In this document: piece after piece, positions 23,967-31,949 of the stretch
Position numbering within the stretch: the first letter of the stretch is position 1
Layout of the letters: the number at the start of each line of letters is the position of its first letter
Assembly: GCA_017447865.1 (NCBI GenBank)
Contig: JAFSMO010000020.1
Span: forward strand, 1-33,492
Direction: 5' to 3'
Length of the DNA stretch: 33,492 nt
From: Thermoguttaceae bacterium
GTDB taxonomy: Bacteria > Planctomycetota > Planctomycetia > Pirellulales > Thermoguttaceae
Position numbers and translations under genes: made by a program
Notes under the pieces: generated by a model
Database searches by the model: none
Seen by the model: the letters and a program-made list of their open reading frames with translations, nothing else
What the model was told of the DNA's origin: nothing

Positions 23967-25503
23967 GGTGATGGTGGAGCGGGCAGTTTTCGTCGTGACA
24001 TTCTTCCGCGGAGTGGTCGGCTTCGTCATGATGCTCCGCCTCCGCCGCGTTTTCTTCTTTCATTTTTTGCGCTTCCTCTTCCGAAATGAAAGCGGAATCG
24101 TACGTCACGTGGATCTGCTGGTACACGTCCTCGGGGATGATGTAAAACCAGTCGGCGAACAGCGCGTTCATTTTCTCGACCTTTTCCCGGGCCTGGGCCA
24201 GTTTTTCCTCGTAGATTTTCTGCTCCTGCTGGTTCATTTCCAGAACGGCGGCGTACTGGGCCTTGGCCGCCGCGTCGGATTCATCTTCGGGCTTCGGCGG
24301 GAGTTCCTGGAGGCTCGGCTGCTCGATCCCCTGCGGGTACAATTCGGCCGTGAGGAGCAGGTAGCGGTAAAATTTACGGTCGCCAATGTCCGCCAGGTCC
24401 GCGATGGCTTCCTGACCGGCGATTCCTCCGAAGAAAAGCCGGTACACCACGCCGCCGGTGGAGTAAACGTGGAGCTGGCCGTCCGTCGAGAAAAGCGCGT
24501 TAACGGGCCCCTGACCGAGGTCCATCGGAAGGACGCAGAAACCCCGCTCCTGAAGCAGCTGGTTCAGATCATCGCTCACGCTCAAACTTTCCGGGTGGAG
24601 GAACGTTTCACGCAGCGCCGCGGGTTTACGCTGTACGCCGCAGATCCGCGTGTCGGCCAGGCTTTTGCTTACGCGCCGCAAGCCCGGAAGGTTCAGGACC
24701 TGACCGGCGGGCATTCCTTCGTCGCGCATTCCGTTCCCGAAGACTTTCTGGTTGGAAACCAGCACCCAGTCCGGGTCCTCCATGTACTTCTGGGCGAGCA
24801 TGAATTGCCCACGGTGGTCGAACGCCGGACTCCCGTCCGCGTTGGCGTGGAAGTCCAGCCGGCAGTCCAGCGCGAAAAGTGACGCAATGTCCGACGGCTG
24901 GATCTTCAGCAGGTCGGTCTCGATCCAGTCGATGAAGTTCGCGGAGAGTTTGGAGGGGTCCATATTCACGACGTAAACGGGATTCTGCCCCGCGCGGCGG
25001 ACGTAATATTTCCCGGTCCCTTCTTCGACTTCGTGCCCGAGGATCAGGTCGAGCAGCATTTTATCCTGCGGGCTTCGGATGGTGATCCGGGTCCCCAGCT
25101 CGGTCGGCTCGGCAGAGGGCGCTTCTTCGGAAGTCAGCACGCCGCACTGGGCGCGGGTCGTTTCATCTTCCCCGACCACTCGCAGAACCTCGAGGCCGGA
25201 AAGGGCGGAAACCACGTCCACCATGCGGTTTTGCGCGTTGGCCGGGTAGCCGCTGAAGGAGGAAAGGATCCACTGGCCGCCGATCTTTTTCACTTCGAGA
25301 TTCCGCGAGGTCCCGTTCTTTTCGGGGGTCTGGATCGCGAGCGACCCGACGTCCATCACGTTGGTCAGCTCCGGAAAGAGGACCTGATTGATCATCTGGC
25401 TGGACTGAAACGTTTCGCGTTCCGGCAGGGAAAGGTAAACGGCCGGAATGAGGACGACGAGCGCGGCGAGGAAAAAAACGGCGGTTTTGAGCGAATCGTT
25501 CAT
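23956..25503 (-). CDS. DUF4340 membrane-anchored protein with His-rich tail
   Basis: The 515-residue protein has one N-terminal membrane helix (TAVFFLAALVVLIPAVYL, about residues 7-24) and a large extracytoplasmic part. The region around 55-190 (LEVKKIGGQWILSSFSGYPANAQNRMVDVVSALSGL) is typical of DUF4340 (PF14238), a beta-rich domain of unknown function often next to gliding-type or ABC export genes. A coiled segment with Gln, Glu and Lys lies near 400-480. The last 30 residues are acidic and histidine-rich (EHHDEADHSAEECHDENCPL then four His), with eight His and two Cys. This suggests metal binding. It opens the DUF4340-folK-MATE cluster. The ATG is preceded by no clear Shine-Dalgarno, and the leader carries hairpins at 25521-25604. 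Confidence 0.8.
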   Translation of the reverse strand: MNDSLKTAVFFLAALVVLIPAVYLSLPERETFQSSQMINQVLFPELTNVMDVGSLAIQTPEKNGTSRNLEVKKIGGQWILSSFSGYPANAQNRMVDVVSALSGLEVLRVVGEDETTRAQCGVLTSEEAPSAEPTELGTRITIRSPQDKMLLDLILGHEVEEGTGKYYVRRAGQNPVYVVNMDPSKLSANFIDWIETDLLKIQPSDIASLFALDCRLDFHANADGSPAFDHRGQFMLAQKYMEDPDWVLVSNQKVFGNGMRDEGMPAGQVLNLPGLRRVSKSLADTRICGVQRKPAALRETFLHPESLSVSDDLNQLLQERGFCVLPMDLGQGPVNALFSTDGQLHVYSTGGVVYRLFFGGIAGQEAIADLADIGDRKFYRYLLLTAELYPQGIEQPSLQELPPKPEDESDAAAKAQYAAVLEMNQQEQKIYEEKLAQAREKVEKMNALFADWFYIIPEDVYQQIHVTYDSAFISEEEAQKMKEENAAEAEHHDEADHSAEECHDENCPLHHHHED

Positions 25504-25520
25504 AAAATCGTGCGAAGGAA

Positions 25521-25620
25521 CGGCGGCTTAGCCGTCCGCTGGAGCAGGGAATGAAAGGAAAGGGTGAAGGGGTTGACGTGCCGCGGGTTTCAACTCGCTC
25601 GCGGTCCGGCGCAAACCGGC
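25521..25620. repeat. Tandem short palindromes in the leader of the DUF4340 operon
   Basis: Three adjacent foldbacks lie between the promoter and ATG of the minus-strand operon. These are CGGCGGC-TTA-GCCGTCCG (25521-25538, one bulge), CCGCG...CGCGG (25581-25604, loop region GGTTTCAACTCGCT), and GGTCCGG-CGCAAA-CCGGCCC (near 25602-25621, one mismatch). They resemble the other intergenic palindromes of this window and may be REP-like elements or a structured leader. Confidence 0.5.
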
Positions 25621-25624
25621 CCTT

Positions 25625-25653
25625 AATATAGCACGAAATCCCAAAAATTGCAA
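25625..25653 (-). promoter_or_regulatory. Extended -10 promoter of the DUF4340-folK-MATE operon
   Basis: On the minus strand TTGCAA (25648-25653), exactly 17 bases, then TATATT (25625-25630), which is preceded by TGC. Transcription from here would cross the hairpin cluster before the ATG at 25503. Confidence 0.6.
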
Positions 25654-25661
25654 GCCCCTCC

Positions 25662-25690
25662 TTGCGTTTTTTCTTCCCTTAATATAAAAT
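25662..25690 (+). promoter_or_regulatory. Promoter of the beta-helix gene
   Basis: TTGCGT (25662-25667), 17 bases, then TAAAAT (25685-25690), about 50 bases before the ATG at 25741. It stands almost back-to-back with the divergent DUF4340 promoter, so a regulator bound here could affect both. Confidence 0.5.
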
Positions 25691-25740
25691 ACTTAAAACG
25701 TTGCGATGGTCTCAATTCCCCCCAAAAAAGAAAGGTTTTT

Positions 25741-27297
25741 ATGCTCTCGATCCTCAAAAATCCCGCCGTTTTGTTGCTTCTTTGCGTCTGCACGGCCTGT
25801 GCGAACGCTCAGGAAAAAGTCTTTTACGTCAATGCCGGCTCAGGAAACGACGCGACCGGAAACGGCTCCGCCGCCGCTCCGTGGCAGAGCGTTCAGAAAG
25901 CCCGCGACGCGGTCCGCGCCCTGCGCAAAACCGACGGTTTCCCCAAAGACGGCGTGGCGGTGGAACTCACCGGGACGTTTATGTGCCCGACCGAAACGCT
26001 GGAATTCACGGCTGAAGACGGCGGCGAAAGCGCCGACGCCCCAATGATCTACCGCGCCTCGGCGGACGGCGCCCTCTTCATCGGCGGAAGCCAGCTCAAG
26101 GCCGAGTGGTTCACGAAAGTGGAAGACGCCGAAACGCTCGCCCGGCTGAAGGACTGCGCCAAAGGGAAGGTTTTCGCCTGCGATTTGACGAAGGCCGGCA
26201 TTCCGCAGATCGAGCCGCTTCCGGTGAAATTCCGCACGTGGCCGTCGGTGGAGCTTTTCTCGAACGATCGCGCCATGCAGATCGCCCGCTTCCCGAACGA
26301 GGGCTGGCTGGAGATCCCGAACGTGATCGACCGCGGCGTCGATCCGGTGGACCGGACGAAAGATGAATGGGAATTCGGCGTCCGCCCGCCCGTTTTCGAG
26401 TACTCCGAGGAGGAACCGGCCCGCTGGGACGTTTCCCGGGGAGTGTGGCTCATGGGGTTCTGGTGCATGGACTGGTACTCGGAATCGCTGAAACTCGCGT
26501 CGATCGATAAAGAAAAGAAGCGGTTTACGACCGAGGTCAATTCCCTCTACGGCGTCGGAAACCACAGCAAATGGCACACAGCCAAGCGCCGCTACTACGC
26601 CTTCAACCTCCTCGAGGAACTGGACGCGCCGGGCGAGTGGTACATCGACCAGGAGAAAAACGTCCTTTACTTCTACCCGGTGGACGGCGACCTTTCGAGC
26701 GTCTTCCTTTCCGTCCAGAAAAGCCCGATTTTTAATATTCACGACGCGAAATTCTTCGTTTTGGACGGGATCCAGGCGAAGTGCTCGCTCGGCCTGGCGG
26801 TTTATCTGGTGCGCTGTGAGGATTCCGTCATCCGGAACGTCCGCGTGTACAACATGACGAACGACGGGATCAGCATTTCCGGCGGTCACCGGAACGGACT
26901 CACAAAATCCGAAGTTTTCGGGACCGGCCGGACTTGCGTCTCGCTCTGGGGCGGGGACCGTAAAACGCTCGAAAAGTGCGGTAATTACGTGACCTATTGC
27001 CACTTGCACCACTCAGGCCGTCTGCAGAGAAACGGCGGCTCGTGCCTGACGTTCAACGGCTGCGGCTGCTACATCGCGCACAGCCTGTTCCACGATTCAC
27101 CGTACATTTGCGTGTCGTACGGCGGAAACGAGCATCTGTTCGAGTTCAACGAGATCCACAGCGCGATGATGGAAAGCGGCGACGGCGGCGGAATGTACAC
27201 CGGCCGCGACTGGGGGTCGCTCGGGAACGTCGTGCAGTTCAACTCTTCCACCACTTCGGCGCCGCGGGCGTGGAGTGGCAGAAGGCGCATGGCCTGA
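25741..27297 (+). CDS. Exported right-handed beta-helix protein, N-terminal part (frameshifted gene)
   Basis: AAAGG 5 bases before the ATG at 25741 and a Sec signal (LSILKNPAVLLLLCVCTACANA) fix the start. The mature protein opens FYVNAGSGNDATGNGSAAAPW, the typical first turn of secreted pectate-lyase-like beta-helix proteins. A substrate-facing insert (LFSNDRAMQIARFPNEGWLEI) resembles GH141-like polysaccharide enzymes. From about residue 340, beta-helix coils appear (VYLVRCEDSVIRNVRVYNMTNDGISISGG; GCGCYIAHSLFHDSPYICVSYGGNEHLFEFNEIH). Sense is lost after GNVVQFN near 27243, and the last 16 residues are out of frame. The family continuation, LFHHFGAAGVEWQK, lies one frame back. Glycan degradation is inferred, not shown. 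Confidence 0.72.
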   Translation: MLSILKNPAVLLLLCVCTACANAQEKVFYVNAGSGNDATGNGSAAAPWQSVQKARDAVRALRKTDGFPKDGVAVELTGTFMCPTETLEFTAEDGGESADAPMIYRASADGALFIGGSQLKAEWFTKVEDAETLARLKDCAKGKVFACDLTKAGIPQIEPLPVKFRTWPSVELFSNDRAMQIARFPNEGWLEIPNVIDRGVDPVDRTKDEWEFGVRPPVFEYSEEEPARWDVSRGVWLMGFWCMDWYSESLKLASIDKEKKRFTTEVNSLYGVGNHSKWHTAKRRYYAFNLLEELDAPGEWYIDQEKNVLYFYPVDGDLSSVFLSVQKSPIFNIHDAKFFVLDGIQAKCSLGLAVYLVRCEDSVIRNVRVYNMTNDGISISGGHRNGLTKSEVFGTGRTCVSLWGGDRKTLEKCGNYVTYCHLHHSGRLQRNGGSCLTFNGCGCYIAHSLFHDSPYICVSYGGNEHLFEFNEIHSAMMESGDGGGMYTGRDWGSLGNVVQFNSSTTSAPRAWSGRRRMA

Positions 27298-27944
27298 ACC
27301 CTGATTACCAGCCCCTGAAAGAGAGCATCATGGTCATGGGCGTTTACCTCGATGACTGCGACAGCGGCGACACGGTGCAGAATAACGTGTTCTACAAAAC
27401 GGGCTGGTCCGCGTTCGTCGGCGGCGGCCGCTACAATAAGATCCTGAATAATCTGTTCCTCGATTGCACGTGCGCCGTCCACTTCGACGACCGGGGCCTT
27501 GTGCGCGCCAAACCGGGCGAAGGTTTCAAGAACGGCTGGGATCTGCTCAAGAAAATCCAGGACCTCGGCTTCGACCAGTCGCCGTGGAAGGAGCGCTACC
27601 CGTTCATCCAGAACGTGATGGAGGACGATCCGAAACTCCCGCTCCACAACACGGTGGAAGGGAACGTTTCGATCGGCTCGGTGTGGCTCCAGATGCACAA
27701 TTCGGCCCGGCAGACCTCCCTGCACCGGATCAATTTCCGGAACAATTACGTGTTTGCGCCGCCGACGTCGCAGAAAGAGCTTTTCCCGCTGAACGAGGAC
27801 GGCTCGATCCGCGCCGAGTTCCGGGAAGAAACGCTTCAGTTCGACGATCCGGAAAAAGACGATTTCAAGGCGCTTCAGGCCGAGGTTCAGAAGTACGTGC
27901 CAGAATTCAAGCCGATTCCGGTTGAGAAAATCGGGAATCGATAA
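27243..27944 (+). CDS. Beta-helix protein, C-terminal part after the frameshift
   Basis: This frame continues the gene above. Joined by a -1 shift, they give about 734 residues. It holds further beta-helix coils (IMVMGVYLDDCDSGDTVQNNVFYKTGWSAF; YNKILNNLFLDCTCAVHFDD) and a C-terminal cap region ending KPIPVEKIGNR. There is no signal peptide or convincing Shine-Dalgarno for separate translation. It is therefore most simply the severed end of the same gene, broken either in the organism or by an assembly error of one missing C. The start given is the first codon after the presumed shift. A hairpin at 27951 follows the stop. Confidence 0.65.
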   Translation, partial: LFHHFGAAGVEWQKAHGLNPDYQPLKESIMVMGVYLDDCDSGDTVQNNVFYKTGWSAFVGGGRYNKILNNLFLDCTCAVHFDDRGLVRAKPGEGFKNGWDLLKKIQDLGFDQSPWKERYPFIQNVMEDDPKLPLHNTVEGNVSIGSVWLQMHNSARQTSLHRINFRNNYVFAPPTSQKELFPLNEDGSIRAEFREETLQFDDPEKDDFKALQAEVQKYVPEFKPIPVEKIGNR

Positions 27945-27950
27945 AAAAAG

Positions 27951-27979
27951 CGGGGACGATGCCGGAAGCGTCGTCCCCG
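27951..27979. terminator. Bidirectional terminator between convergent genes
   Basis: CGGGGACGATGC (27951-27962) pairs with GCGTCGTCCCCG (27968-27979) over 12 bases with one G-U type pair; the loop is CGGAA. An A run (27943-27949 region) precedes it and T-rich sequence follows, so it can end transcription of both the plus-strand beta-helix gene and the minus-strand gene at 28003. It shares an 18-base identity with 102-119. Confidence 0.75.
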
Positions 27980-28002
27980 TAAACTTTTAAAACATTCAGG
28001 AA

Positions 28003-28824
28003 TTAATAATTCATCGATTCCGAAGAGGAGCTTTCCTCGGCCGGAGCGTTCTGCGCCGCGGCGTAAGCTCTGGCCTGACGGATGATCTGAACGGCCTGAG
28101 CCACTTCTTCCTGAGAGAAATTGGTCGTCCGGACGCCGTTCACGTGAAGAACGGTTTCGGAGGCCAGTTCTTCGACCGAGACCCCATTATTCAGGTGCCA
28201 GGCGGCGAGCTGGGCGCTGCGCTGGTTCAGATTGTGCAGGGACTCCACGACCGCGATGACTTCCGGCTTCTGGGTACACTCTTCGATCTTGCAGACTTCG
28301 TAAGGAATAGAGGCTTTCGGCTCCGGTTTGCCGTGCTCCAGGCAGAGGGACTGGAATTTCACGGCCTGGACTTCTTCGGCCGGAACGTTCATCATTCCAC
28401 CCATTCCCATGCCGCCCATTCCCATGCCGCCGCCCATTCCCATTCCACCCATACCCATGTTTCCACCCATGAGCTGGTTCTGGCCGCCCATGCCCATATC
28501 CTGGCCCATGACCGGACGGGTCCCGATGGCTTTCGGCATGCGGACGGTCAACGGTTTGTCCGTTTTATTCTTGACGAAGAGCTTTCCGCCCTTCATATTT
28601 CCCTGAATGACTCCGACTTCAATCTGATCGTCAGCGATCGCCTGAAAAAGATCGACTTCCTGCGCGCCCTCTGCCGCCTTGTCGGTCAGTTTCACGACTT
28701 TCGCATTTTTCGCGAGGTTTTTGACTTTAGCGTTGGCTTCCTGAACCGGGTTTTCCGCGAAGGAAACGGCATTGAAAGCCAAAACGAGGAGCAGGCAGAG
28801 TACTGCTTTTAATGTACGGGTCAT
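28003..28824 (-). CDS. Exported Gly/Met-rich protein of unknown function
   Basis: The 273-residue product has a Sec signal (TLKAVLCLLLVLAFNAVSFAE). An N-terminal domain (about 25-105) includes DLFQAIADDQIEVGVIQGNMKGGKLFVKNKTDKPLTVRMP, a beta-rich segment. A flexible linker of repeated GMGG units (about 110-146) follows, then a C-terminal domain (147-260) with four cysteines (CLEHG, CKIEEC, CT region) and helices (VIAVVESLHNLNQRSAQLAAWHLNNGVS), ending in a Ser/Glu tail. No known family is recognised; similar exported proteins with Gly-Met linkers occur in planctomycetes. GGGAG 7 bases before the ATG supports the start. It lies 193 bases downstream of the HzsA-related gene on the same strand; the gap holds only AT-rich sequence. 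Confidence 0.75.
   Translation of the reverse strand: MTRTLKAVLCLLLVLAFNAVSFAENPVQEANAKVKNLAKNAKVVKLTDKAAEGAQEVDLFQAIADDQIEVGVIQGNMKGGKLFVKNKTDKPLTVRMPKAIGTRPVMGQDMGMGGQNQLMGGNMGMGGMGMGGGMGMGGMGMGGMMNVPAEEVQAVKFQSLCLEHGKPEPKASIPYEVCKIEECTQKPEVIAVVESLHNLNQRSAQLAAWHLNNGVSVEELASETVLHVNGVRTTNFSQEEVAQAVQIIRQARAYAAAQNAPAEESSSSESMNY
28391..28480. repeat. Low-complexity GMGG-coding repeat
   Basis: Near-tandem units of CCCATTCCCATGCCG (and variants) encode the Gly-Met linker of the minus-strand exported protein. Such repeats can change length by replication slippage. Confidence 0.6.
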
Positions 28825-29017
28825 ATTAATTCTCCCAAAAAAATTAGGGTTTCCAATAGTATTTTGCCTATTTTACTTTTAATCGGGTGAAATGAAGTGA
28901 AAATTTCAGTGATTTTGGGCCGTTTTCAAATGGGAAGGTGATTTGCACGTGGCATAATTGGGAGAAACGGAATAATTGGAAAAACTAAAGGCCGCTCCCT
29001 GCATTTTCCTCCGAAAA

Positions 29018-31912
29018 TCACTTCTGGCCCAGAAGGTTCAGTCTGCACTGATTGTACTTCTGGAGCCGGCGCAGATCGTCTTCGTCCTTCATTTGGAAGT
29101 TTACCATGTCGGCGCGCGTCCGTTCGTTGAGGACTTTCGCCCCGTTCCGGATGATTCCCAGCGCCTCTTTGTAAGCGGCGGAGTTTTTGTCCATGTCCGC
29201 GAGGCACGGGCTGAGTTCCGGACGCTCAAAAACGACTTTCGCAAAATTCCACTTCTGATCATTATTCCAGCCATCGGTCGCGAGATTGGCTCCGGTTAGC
29301 GCGTTCAGCCGGACCAGTTCCTCGTTCGTCAGCGGGCTGCGGCCGTAAATATTGTTCCGGAAGTTGCACGCGAAAGTGGGGTAGTACGGCCCGTTCAGGT
29401 CCATCCACGTGATGAGGATTTCCTTTTCCTCGTCGCTGAGCCGGAACTTTTCATCCCGCGCGTCGCCGTGGCCCTCCGTCACGATTTTCCCGAGTGGGCT
29501 CTTCAGCGCTCCCCAGGTTTTCGAGTCCATCGTTTTGGTCGGTCCCGCGCCCGGAGCCACGATCTTCTGGTTCCGGTAGAGGCTCGTGTACGCCGTGTTG
29601 AAAAGGAGGTTCCGGTCCGGCGCGAGGCAGACGCTCTTGGCGCCCGGCTTCCCGAAGTCGTGGCACTGGACGCAGTGGCGGTCGAAAATCGGCTGAACGA
29701 ATTCCATGAAGCTGAATTCTTTCCCTTCCGGCATCCATGCCGGGCGTTTGAGTTGGCTGGCCGGGCGGAGCAGGGCCTGGACCGTGCGGCGCGGCGGGAC
29801 GGCATTCAGACGGTCCTCGTGGCAGCCGATGCACCCCTGATTTTCACCCGGGCGCACGATTGTGCCGGAACGCATCGAGTGGATCATCCGCCCCTGACCG
29901 TCCAGAATCTGGAAATAGACGAAAGTGTCGGCGGGAATCTCGAAGTTCGCGCTTCCGTCCGGTTCCACCGGGACCGTGCCGAGGATCCGTTTGTTGCTGA
30001 AGTCGTGCCAGTTCATGGCCGGGGCCTGCTCACCGGCGAGCGTCCAGAAATTGCGCGTCCAGTAGCGTTTTTCCGGGGACTCCACCACGCGGAGGAATTT
30101 CACCTCGCCGCGCTCCACGTTTTTCATCTCCTGGCTTTCGTAAACGTCCGAAACGTAGAACGTCCCGGTCGTTTTGGTGCGGTCGATCCGGCTTTCGATC
30201 TCCTTCGGGACGGGCCGCGCGGCGAGGGCCTGAGCGTCGAAGATCCCGTATTCCGGGCAGGAGTCCGCGAGGATTTGCGTCTCGTGTCCCTTCAGGTCGA
30301 ACAGAACGAGCGCCATCCGTTTGTCGGCCATCTGGCGCGAGCAGAGGAACGTTTCGGACGAAAGCGGCCGCGGGTCCTCGTACTTCACCGGGAAACCGCG
30401 GAATTCGTCGTAGCCGCCGACGCCCACGTGATTCACGCCTTCCGGCGGGAGCGTATAAACCACGGCATTCGGCGAGTCGATCCCTTTCGAACGGTCCAAA
30501 ACGGCGATCGCGCCCCACGGTAGATCGTGGCACGACGAGAAAACGCACACGACGTTTTTCGAGCCGGGAATTTCCTGCGCGTCCAGAACGGCGCCCGGCG
30601 ACGCGATATTATTCCCCCAGAAAATCAGGTGCGACGTGCCGTCCGGGTTGGTGACCCAAAGCCCCTGTGCGTCGCCGAAATTCCGGTCCACGTACTCCCA
30701 GCGGTCGTAAATCACGCGCCCGTCGGCCAGAAGCGAGGCGTGGCCTTCGAAGAGCGTGCTGTGCCCGATCTGGTCCATGTTCGAGCCGTCGGAGTTCATC
30801 GTGTACAGATTGCACATGATGTGGCGGTTGCACATGCAGAACTTCGGCTCGCGCGTGCTGGAAAAGAGGATCTGGCCGTTCGGCAGATAAATCGGATCGA
30901 TGTCGCTGACGCCGCTTCCGGACGTGATTTGACGCAGGCCGGTCCCGTCCGCGTTGATCTCGTAAATGTGGTAGTCGTCGCTGATGTTCTGGCGGAAGGA
31001 GAAAAGGATCTTTTTGCCGTCAAAGCTGACTTCAGGGTCGCGGATCACGCCGTCCTGCGTCTCGAAAATCGTCCGGATCTCGGGCTGGCCGTTCGCGTCG
31101 AGCTTGGAAAAATCGGCGATCCTCAGCGCGGCGCCGGGGGTGAATTTGGCCGTGTTGATCTCCCCCGTCTGGAAAATCGTCGCGGTATTGTGGTGGTCGC
31201 CGGGGTACTGGTGCCGCGCCACGAACAAAATCGGCGCCTTCACCAGGTCCGGGTTTTTCAGCGCGTTCGGGTCGGGCATCGTCGGGACGATCTCGCGATG
31301 GACCGGCAGTTCCGGGAAGACCAGCGCGCGGATCTTGCGGAAGTGTTCCGTCTCGGCGGCCAGAATTTCGCCTTCAGCGCGCACGCCGTCGAGCGTGATG
31401 TGGCCCCAGCTCCCACCCGTGCCGTCGAGCAGGCGGATCATGAGTTTTTTGCCGATCAGCGCTTCCGTGTTCCATTCGACCGGGAAGAAGTCCTGTGTGT
31501 TGCGGCCTTTGGCGGTTTCAAGGACCCGGACGGTGGGCGCGATGGTGGCGCACTCGTCGCCGATGATCTCGCAAAGCTGGACCGCGACCTTTTCAACGTT
31601 TCCGCCGCCGACCAGCAGCGTGACGGTTTTCCCCGTGTTTTTCCAAATCGGAGACTCGATCACGCCGTACTGCTCGTCGATCGGCGCGTTTTTGAGCTCG
31701 AGCGAGGAAAGATGGAATTTCCCGTCCTTCTTCCACGGCTTTGTATTATTCGAGTGGTGCTGGAATTCCAGCCCGCAGCGGACGTCGCCGAAATGCCCTT
31801 CCACGACTTTCCAGCCCTGCAGATCCTGCTCGAAACTGAAATGGATCGGCTCGGCCTGTGTGACTGCGGTGAGGAGGAATGAAACGCAAATGGTCAGGAG
31901 GAAATGTTTCAT
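29018..31912 (-). CDS. Exported HzsA-related diheme c-type cytochrome with TolB-like propeller
   Basis: The 964-residue protein starts with a Sec signal (MKHFLLTICVSFLLTAVTQA). Residues about 22-180 look like a carbohydrate-binding-type beta-sandwich (HFSFEQDLQGWKVVEGHFG). Residues about 215-480 carry WD40/TolB-like blades (DPEVSFDGKKILFSFR; YEINADGTGLRQITSGSGVSDIDPIYLPNGQILFSSTR). Two heme c motifs follow: CIGCH at 694-698 and CVQCH at 747-751, then the conserved end RLSDEEKEILITWMDLNGPYY. This order matches proteins named HzsA-related, homologous to the alpha subunit of anammox hydrazine synthase but widespread in planctomycetes without anammox. Electron transfer is likely; the reaction is unknown. 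GAGAAG lies 5-10 bases before the ATG. It is 37 bases downstream of the Pro-rich membrane protein gene. Confidence 0.85.
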   Translation of the reverse strand: MKHFLLTICVSFLLTAVTQAEPIHFSFEQDLQGWKVVEGHFGDVRCGLEFQHHSNNTKPWKKDGKFHLSSLELKNAPIDEQYGVIESPIWKNTGKTVTLLVGGGNVEKVAVQLCEIIGDECATIAPTVRVLETAKGRNTQDFFPVEWNTEALIGKKLMIRLLDGTGGSWGHITLDGVRAEGEILAAETEHFRKIRALVFPELPVHREIVPTMPDPNALKNPDLVKAPILFVARHQYPGDHHNTATIFQTGEINTAKFTPGAALRIADFSKLDANGQPEIRTIFETQDGVIRDPEVSFDGKKILFSFRQNISDDYHIYEINADGTGLRQITSGSGVSDIDPIYLPNGQILFSSTREPKFCMCNRHIMCNLYTMNSDGSNMDQIGHSTLFEGHASLLADGRVIYDRWEYVDRNFGDAQGLWVTNPDGTSHLIFWGNNIASPGAVLDAQEIPGSKNVVCVFSSCHDLPWGAIAVLDRSKGIDSPNAVVYTLPPEGVNHVGVGGYDEFRGFPVKYEDPRPLSSETFLCSRQMADKRMALVLFDLKGHETQILADSCPEYGIFDAQALAARPVPKEIESRIDRTKTTGTFYVSDVYESQEMKNVERGEVKFLRVVESPEKRYWTRNFWTLAGEQAPAMNWHDFSNKRILGTVPVEPDGSANFEIPADTFVYFQILDGQGRMIHSMRSGTIVRPGENQGCIGCHEDRLNAVPPRRTVQALLRPASQLKRPAWMPEGKEFSFMEFVQPIFDRHCVQCHDFGKPGAKSVCLAPDRNLLFNTAYTSLYRNQKIVAPGAGPTKTMDSKTWGALKSPLGKIVTEGHGDARDEKFRLSDEEKEILITWMDLNGPYYPTFACNFRNNIYGRSPLTNEELVRLNALTGANLATDGWNNDQKWNFAKVVFERPELSPCLADMDKNSAAYKEALGIIRNGAKVLNERTRADMVNFQMKDEDDLRRLQKYNQCRLNLLGQK

Positions 31913-31949
31913 GGATCTTCTCAGGGTTAAAGGAGGAAATTTCTTGCGG

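Noticed and set aside
23967..24029. Longer folK start adding 21 Thr/Lys-rich residues
   Set aside because: These residues are out-of-frame reading of the His-rich DUF4340 tail; the family begins at MKTEVLVAFGANLGN.
28144..28812. A plus-strand frame encoding a His-rich repeat (HSHAAHSHAAAHSH-like)
   Set aside because: It is the complement of the GMGG-coding repeat of the exported protein on the minus strand, which has a signal peptide and a good ribosome binding site.
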